A stretch of 7,841 nt of DNA from Nitriliruptoraceae bacterium (lineage in GTDB: Bacteria > Actinomycetota > Nitriliruptoria > Nitriliruptorales > Nitriliruptoraceae): assembly GCA_007131525.1 (NCBI GenBank), contig SLQK01000273.1, positions 1 through 7,841 of the forward strand, written 5' to 3'. Positions 5,401 to 7,841 of the stretch are shown here, piece by piece. Under the pieces are notes generated by a model. The model saw only the letters and a list, made by a program, of their open reading frames with translations. It did not search any database and had not been told where the DNA came from. Each line of letters opens with the position of its first letter. The stretch's first letter is position 1. The position numbers were made by a program, and so were the translations under genes.

Positions 5401-7029
5401 TCAGCCCCTCGGATCGAAGTGGTGGACCCGGTCGAGCAGCGGGCTGGCGGCCTCGTGGAGCGGCCGGAACACCAGGTCCGCACCGGCCCGTTCCAGCTCG
5501 TCGGCGATGTCGTCGTCATCGGCCGCGACCGCGATGCGGCACTGGTAGCCGGACCTGCGCAGGGAGCTCAGCAGCTGGAGGTTCGGGTCGAGCCGGCGCA
5601 GGGTGCTGATCACCCAGCGGGTCTCCTCCAGCGGGAGCTGTGAGGCCAGATCCGGGTCCTCCGCATCGCCGTACACCACTGGGACGACCCAGCTATCCGA
5701 GCGGACGTTGCGCGGGTTGAAGTCCACCCCGAGCACCTCGTCGCCGCTGTCGACGAGCTCCTGGAGCACCGTGGAGCCGAACCGCCCGAGCCCGACGACC
5801 ACGTACTCCGGCCGGGGCGCCTCGTCGTCGAGGTCCACGTTCGCGGAGGGCTCGCGGCGCTCGAAGATCCGCAGCGCGGGTTCGATCCGGGCGTAGATCG
5901 CGTCGGAGTTGGTGATGAGGTAGGTGGAGGCGCTGATCGTGAACAGACCGACGGCCGTGACGAGGCCGACCACCTCGTTGTCGATCTGGCCCTGGGTCAC
6001 CCCCAGCGCCACGAGGATCAGGGAGAACTCGCTGATCTGGGCCACGGTCAACCCGGCCTTGAACGAGACCTTCTTCCGGTAGCCCATCACCCCCATGATG
6101 ATCAGCACGATGACCGGGTTGCCGATCAGGACGAACAGGCTGAAGATCACCGCGGCGTTCAGCTGCTCGATGGCACTGGACAGCTCGAACAGGGTGCCGA
6201 GCTCGATGAAGAAGAACACCAGCAGGAAGTCCCGCAGCGTCGACAACCGGCCGCTCAGGGCCTCGCGGTAGGGCGTGGACGCCAGCGACATCCCGGCGAG
6301 GAACGCGCCGACCTCCTCGCTGAAGCCCAGCAGGATCGAGATCGCGGCGAGGGAGACCGCCCAGGCGACCGCGCCGAGCACCAGCAGCTCGGAGGATCGG
6401 GCCAGCAGGTGGGTGAGCGGGGTGGCCACGTACCGACCGAAGAGCACGACGGCGGCCACGAGGAGCGCGCCGCGCACCACCACGCCGAGCACCTCGCCGG
6501 CGAGGTCGCCGGTCGCGTCCCCTGACGCCGTGATGACGATCATCGCCAGCACCACGACGATGTCCTGCACGATCAGGAACCCCAGGGCGATACGACCGTG
6601 CAGATCCTCGAGCTCGCCCTTGTCGGTCAGCAGCTTGACGATGATGATGGTCGAGGAGAAGGTCAGCGCCACCGCGATGTAGAGGGCGGGCACGGTGTCG
6701 TACCCGAGCCCGACCGCGATGATGAAGCCCACCACCGAGGTGAAGATCACCTGGCCGAGGCCGGTCGCCAGTGCGACCGGACCGAGCTTGCTGATCAGCC
6801 GGACGTCGAGCTTGAGCCCGACCACGAACAGCAGGAGCGAGATCCCGATCTTGGCGAGCAGTTCGATCTCCGAGGTGGCCTCGACCAGCCCGAGCACCTC
6901 CGGGCCGACAGCGATCCCGGCGGCGAGCAGGCCGACGATCAGCGGCTGCCGCAGCAGCAGCGCCATCGCCCCTGCCGCGACGCAGACGACGAGCACGGCT
7001 GCGATCTGCTCGAACGCCCCGAGTTCCAC
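5401..7029 (-). CDS. CPA2-family cation:proton antiporter with C-terminal TrkA-N domain (KefB-like)
   Basis: A 542-residue membrane protein. Residues ~8-380 form about 12-13 hydrophobic segments with CPA2 marks: LRQPLIVGLLAAGIAVGP (26-43) near the N-terminus, LLLFVVGLKLD (65-75), and the QD pair (Gln155-Asp156) in FLIVQDIVVV, the ion-binding position of KefC and related exchangers. A cytoplasmic TrkA-N Rossmann domain starts at ~408 with GLGRFGS (Gly413, 415, 418) and the acidic VDF (Asp436), implying control by a bound nucleotide. No RCK_C domain follows. Expected role: K+ or Na+ efflux in exchange for H+, for pH or osmotic balance; the ion cannot be read from sequence. The start is set at GTG 7029, which has GGGAGG six nt upstream. 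An in-frame extension to 7179 would be Pro/Arg-rich and run across the promoter. It lies 230 bp downstream of a co-directional lipoprotein gene and convergent with the methyltransferase. Confidence 0.92.
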   Translation of the reverse strand: MELGAFEQIAAVLVVCVAAGAMALLLRQPLIVGLLAAGIAVGPEVLGLVEATSEIELLAKIGISLLLFVVGLKLDVRLISKLGPVALATGLGQVIFTSVVGFIIAVGLGYDTVPALYIAVALTFSSTIIIVKLLTDKGELEDLHGRIALGFLIVQDIVVVLAMIVITASGDATGDLAGEVLGVVVRGALLVAAVVLFGRYVATPLTHLLARSSELLVLGAVAWAVSLAAISILLGFSEEVGAFLAGMSLASTPYREALSGRLSTLRDFLLVFFFIELGTLFELSSAIEQLNAAVIFSLFVLIGNPVIVLIIMGVMGYRKKVSFKAGLTVAQISEFSLILVALGVTQGQIDNEVVGLVTAVGLFTISASTYLITNSDAIYARIEPALRIFERREPSANVDLDDEAPRPEYVVVGLGRFGSTVLQELVDSGDEVLGVDFNPRNVRSDSWVVPVVYGDAEDPDLASQLPLEETRWVISTLRRLDPNLQLLSSLRRSGYQCRIAVAADDDDIADELERAGADLVFRPLHEAASPLLDRVHHFDPRG

Positions 7030-7035
7030 GCTCGT

Positions 7036-7041
7036 CCTCCC
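7036..7041 (-). promoter_or_regulatory. Shine-Dalgarno site deciding the antiporter start
   Basis: On the minus strand GGGAGG is followed by six bases (ACGAGC) and GTG 7029. This is the best ribosome site near the gene and places the start just before the first membrane segment. Confidence 0.8.
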
Positions 7042-7049
7042 GTCTGCTG

Positions 7050-7065
7050 GCGCACGATAGTGCGC
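7050..7065 (-). promoter_or_regulatory. Candidate operator/promoter of the antiporter: inverted repeat over a -10 box
   Basis: GCGCAC-GATA-GTGCGC is a perfect 6-bp inverted repeat with a 4-bp centre, which stands out because the centre is AT-rich. On the minus strand it contains TATCGT (7054-7059), a TANNNT -10 candidate ending 24 nt before the GTG. TGGACC (7079-7084, minus) is a possible -35 box at a spacing of 19. A regulator bound here would block transcription of the antiporter. Confidence 0.45.
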
Positions 7066-7089
7066 ACGGGTCCGGCCGGGTCCATCGGG

Positions 7090-7109
7090 CCGCCTCGGAC
7101 CGCCTCGGA
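7090..7109. repeat. 10-bp tandem duplication
   Basis: CCGCCTCGGA occurs twice in a row (7090-7099 and 7100-7109) in the 230-bp gap upstream of the antiporter, just behind its candidate -35 region. No other feature in this gap explains it. Confidence 0.8.
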
Positions 7110-7165
7110 ACGGTGGCGGTGACGGCGAGGTTCGCTCCATCGCCCGCCGCAGCACGCCCCGATGT

Positions 7166-7209
7166 CCGACGCCCGACACCCCGACGCCGGACGCGAGGCG
7201 CCCGACGCC
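7166..7209. repeat. Dispersed CCGACGCC octamers
   Basis: CCGACGCC occurs at 7166, 7181 and 7202, with related CCGACACC and GGACGC between them, in the gap between the lipoprotein and antiporter genes. The spacing (15 and 21 bp) is irregular, and at this GC content the pattern may be low-complexity drift. The rest of the gap (7066-7259) shows no gene or clear terminator. Confidence 0.4.
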
Positions 7210-7259
7210 ACGTCGCCCCGTCGTCCGGCCTTGCGCGGACGGTCGCCGCAGGGGTCGGC

Positions 7260-7784
7260 TCAGTCGGCCTGGCTGCAGGCGGCCTCCAGCGCGGCCCGGT
7301 CCAGCACGAGGCTCTCCAGGGTCGTGGCGACGACGTCGGCGTCGGCATCGCGCACCGGGGTGCTCAGCTCGACCAGCACCAGCGCATCCGCCACCTCGGC
7401 GTAGATCCCCCGGACCACCAGGGTGGTCGCATCGTCGTCACGGCCGGCCCCGAAGGTCAGCTCCAGCCCGATCGCCCCGTCGGCGCCGTCGAGGTCGAGA
7501 CCGGTGTCCACCGCGGCGTCAGTGACGATCAGCGGCGGTCGGTCGGCGGTGACGGCTGCGCTCGCCAGGTCGGCGACCGTCCCCGGTCCACAGCCAACGA
7601 CCACCTGCAGCGAGCTCGCGTCGGCGCGACCGCCCCGCCACAGCGCTGTCTCGAGGACCGCCGGGTCCTCCGGCGTGGTGACCAACTGCCAGCCATCCGG
7701 CACCTCGATGCTGACCCCGGCGATGTCAGCGGGGCCCGGGTCGCAGGCCGCGGCCAGCAGCGCGAGGATCAGCCCGATGAACAA
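7260..7784 (-). CDS. Predicted small lipoprotein of unknown function (start uncertain, may extend past window)
   Basis: From the TTG at 7784 the protein has 174 residues. A hydrophobic segment FIGLILALLAAAC ends at Cys14, a plausible though not canonical lipobox (Ala at -3, Leu at -4). In-frame codons upstream read TGDTRLAAL, adding an Arg before the hydrophobic core as signal peptides normally have. The frame is open to base 7841, so the real start may be upstream of TTG or outside the window. The mature part begins CDPGPADIAG, then GVSIEVPDGWQL (23-34), an opening seen in several actinobacterial lipoproteins of alpha/beta Mog1/PsbP-like fold; that fold is only a guess. Two more Cys (65, 170) could form a disulfide. 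The protein is acidic and Asp/Ala/Val-rich, consistent with export to the cell surface. It is co-directional with the antiporter. I do not recognise a specific family. Confidence 0.65.
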   Translation of the reverse strand: MFIGLILALLAAACDPGPADIAGVSIEVPDGWQLVTTPEDPAVLETALWRGGRADASSLQVVVGCGPGTVADLASAAVTADRPPLIVTDAAVDTGLDLDGADGAIGLELTFGAGRDDDATTLVVRGIYAEVADALVLVELSTPVRDADADVVATTLESLVLDRAALEAACSQAD

Positions 7785-7841
7785 CGCGGCCAGCCGGGTG
7801 TCGCCAGTGACCCCGCTCCCGCGACGACCGCCCCGCGGACG

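Noticed and set aside
5222..5548. 108-codon + strand frame running through both repeat arrays into the antiporter 3' end
   Set aside because: Repeat translation followed by antisense of the antiporter; no ribosome site.
7030..7179. 50-residue N-terminal extension of the antiporter
   Set aside because: It is Pro/Arg-rich, lacks a ribosome site and spans the candidate promoter; GTG 7029 has a strong Shine-Dalgarno.
5693..7348. 551-codon minus-strand frame overlapping the antiporter
   Set aside because: It is an offset reading of the antiporter gene, rich in Arg, Gly and Ala, with no membrane or domain pattern.

Overview
The window is very GC-rich, uses GTG starts freely, and carries a gene order that I know from Actinobacteria (Actinomycetota). 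The strongest taxonomic signal is a Tad/Flp-type pilus-secretion operon running head-on into a DEAD/DEAH-box helicase. This arrangement is described in actinobacteria as the helicase/secretion neighbourhood (Rv3649 and Rv3654c-Rv3660c in Mycobacterium tuberculosis). I cannot place the genus.

Left part (1-1573, + strand): the 3' end of a tightly packed Tad operon. It holds the C-terminus of a TadC-like membrane platform protein, a small Flp-like/DUF4244-like pilin with a class III leader (G|SLVTEY), a TadE-like pseudopilin (G|VLSLE) and a second short TadE-like protein of the type found beside the helicase. Start and stop codons overlap by 4 nt at both of the last two junctions, so translation is probably coupled. 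The products would act together in the envelope, with the platform protein assembling major and minor pilins into a short fibre or secretion pseudopilus.

Middle (1627-3963, - strand): a 778-residue superfamily 2 helicase with a C-terminal DUF1998-type cysteine cluster, convergent with the Tad operon across only 53 bp. It is divergently transcribed from a STAS-domain anti-sigma-factor antagonist (4086-4424, +). A class I SAM-dependent methyltransferase follows (4570-5193, +).

Right part: the convergent gap 5194-5400 is packed with two different minisatellites, a 16-bp unit in four copies and a 9-bp unit in about thirteen copies. Beyond it, on the - strand, lie a CPA2-type cation:proton antiporter with a TrkA-N domain (5401-7029) and, upstream of that, a small predicted lipoprotein (7260-7784) whose frame stays open to the window edge.

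Regulation: a TA(G/T)C(G/A)T hexamer recurs ahead of the helicase, STAS, methyltransferase and antiporter genes and is a candidate shared -10 element. At the antiporter it sits inside a perfect 6-4-6 bp inverted repeat that looks like an operator. I saw no RNA genes, insertion sequences, CRISPR arrays or phage genes. The best candidates for undescribed biology are the repeat-filled convergent spacer, the small duplication that doubles a start codon in the Tad operon, and the physical link between Tad machinery and helicase. None of these is proven to be a new system.
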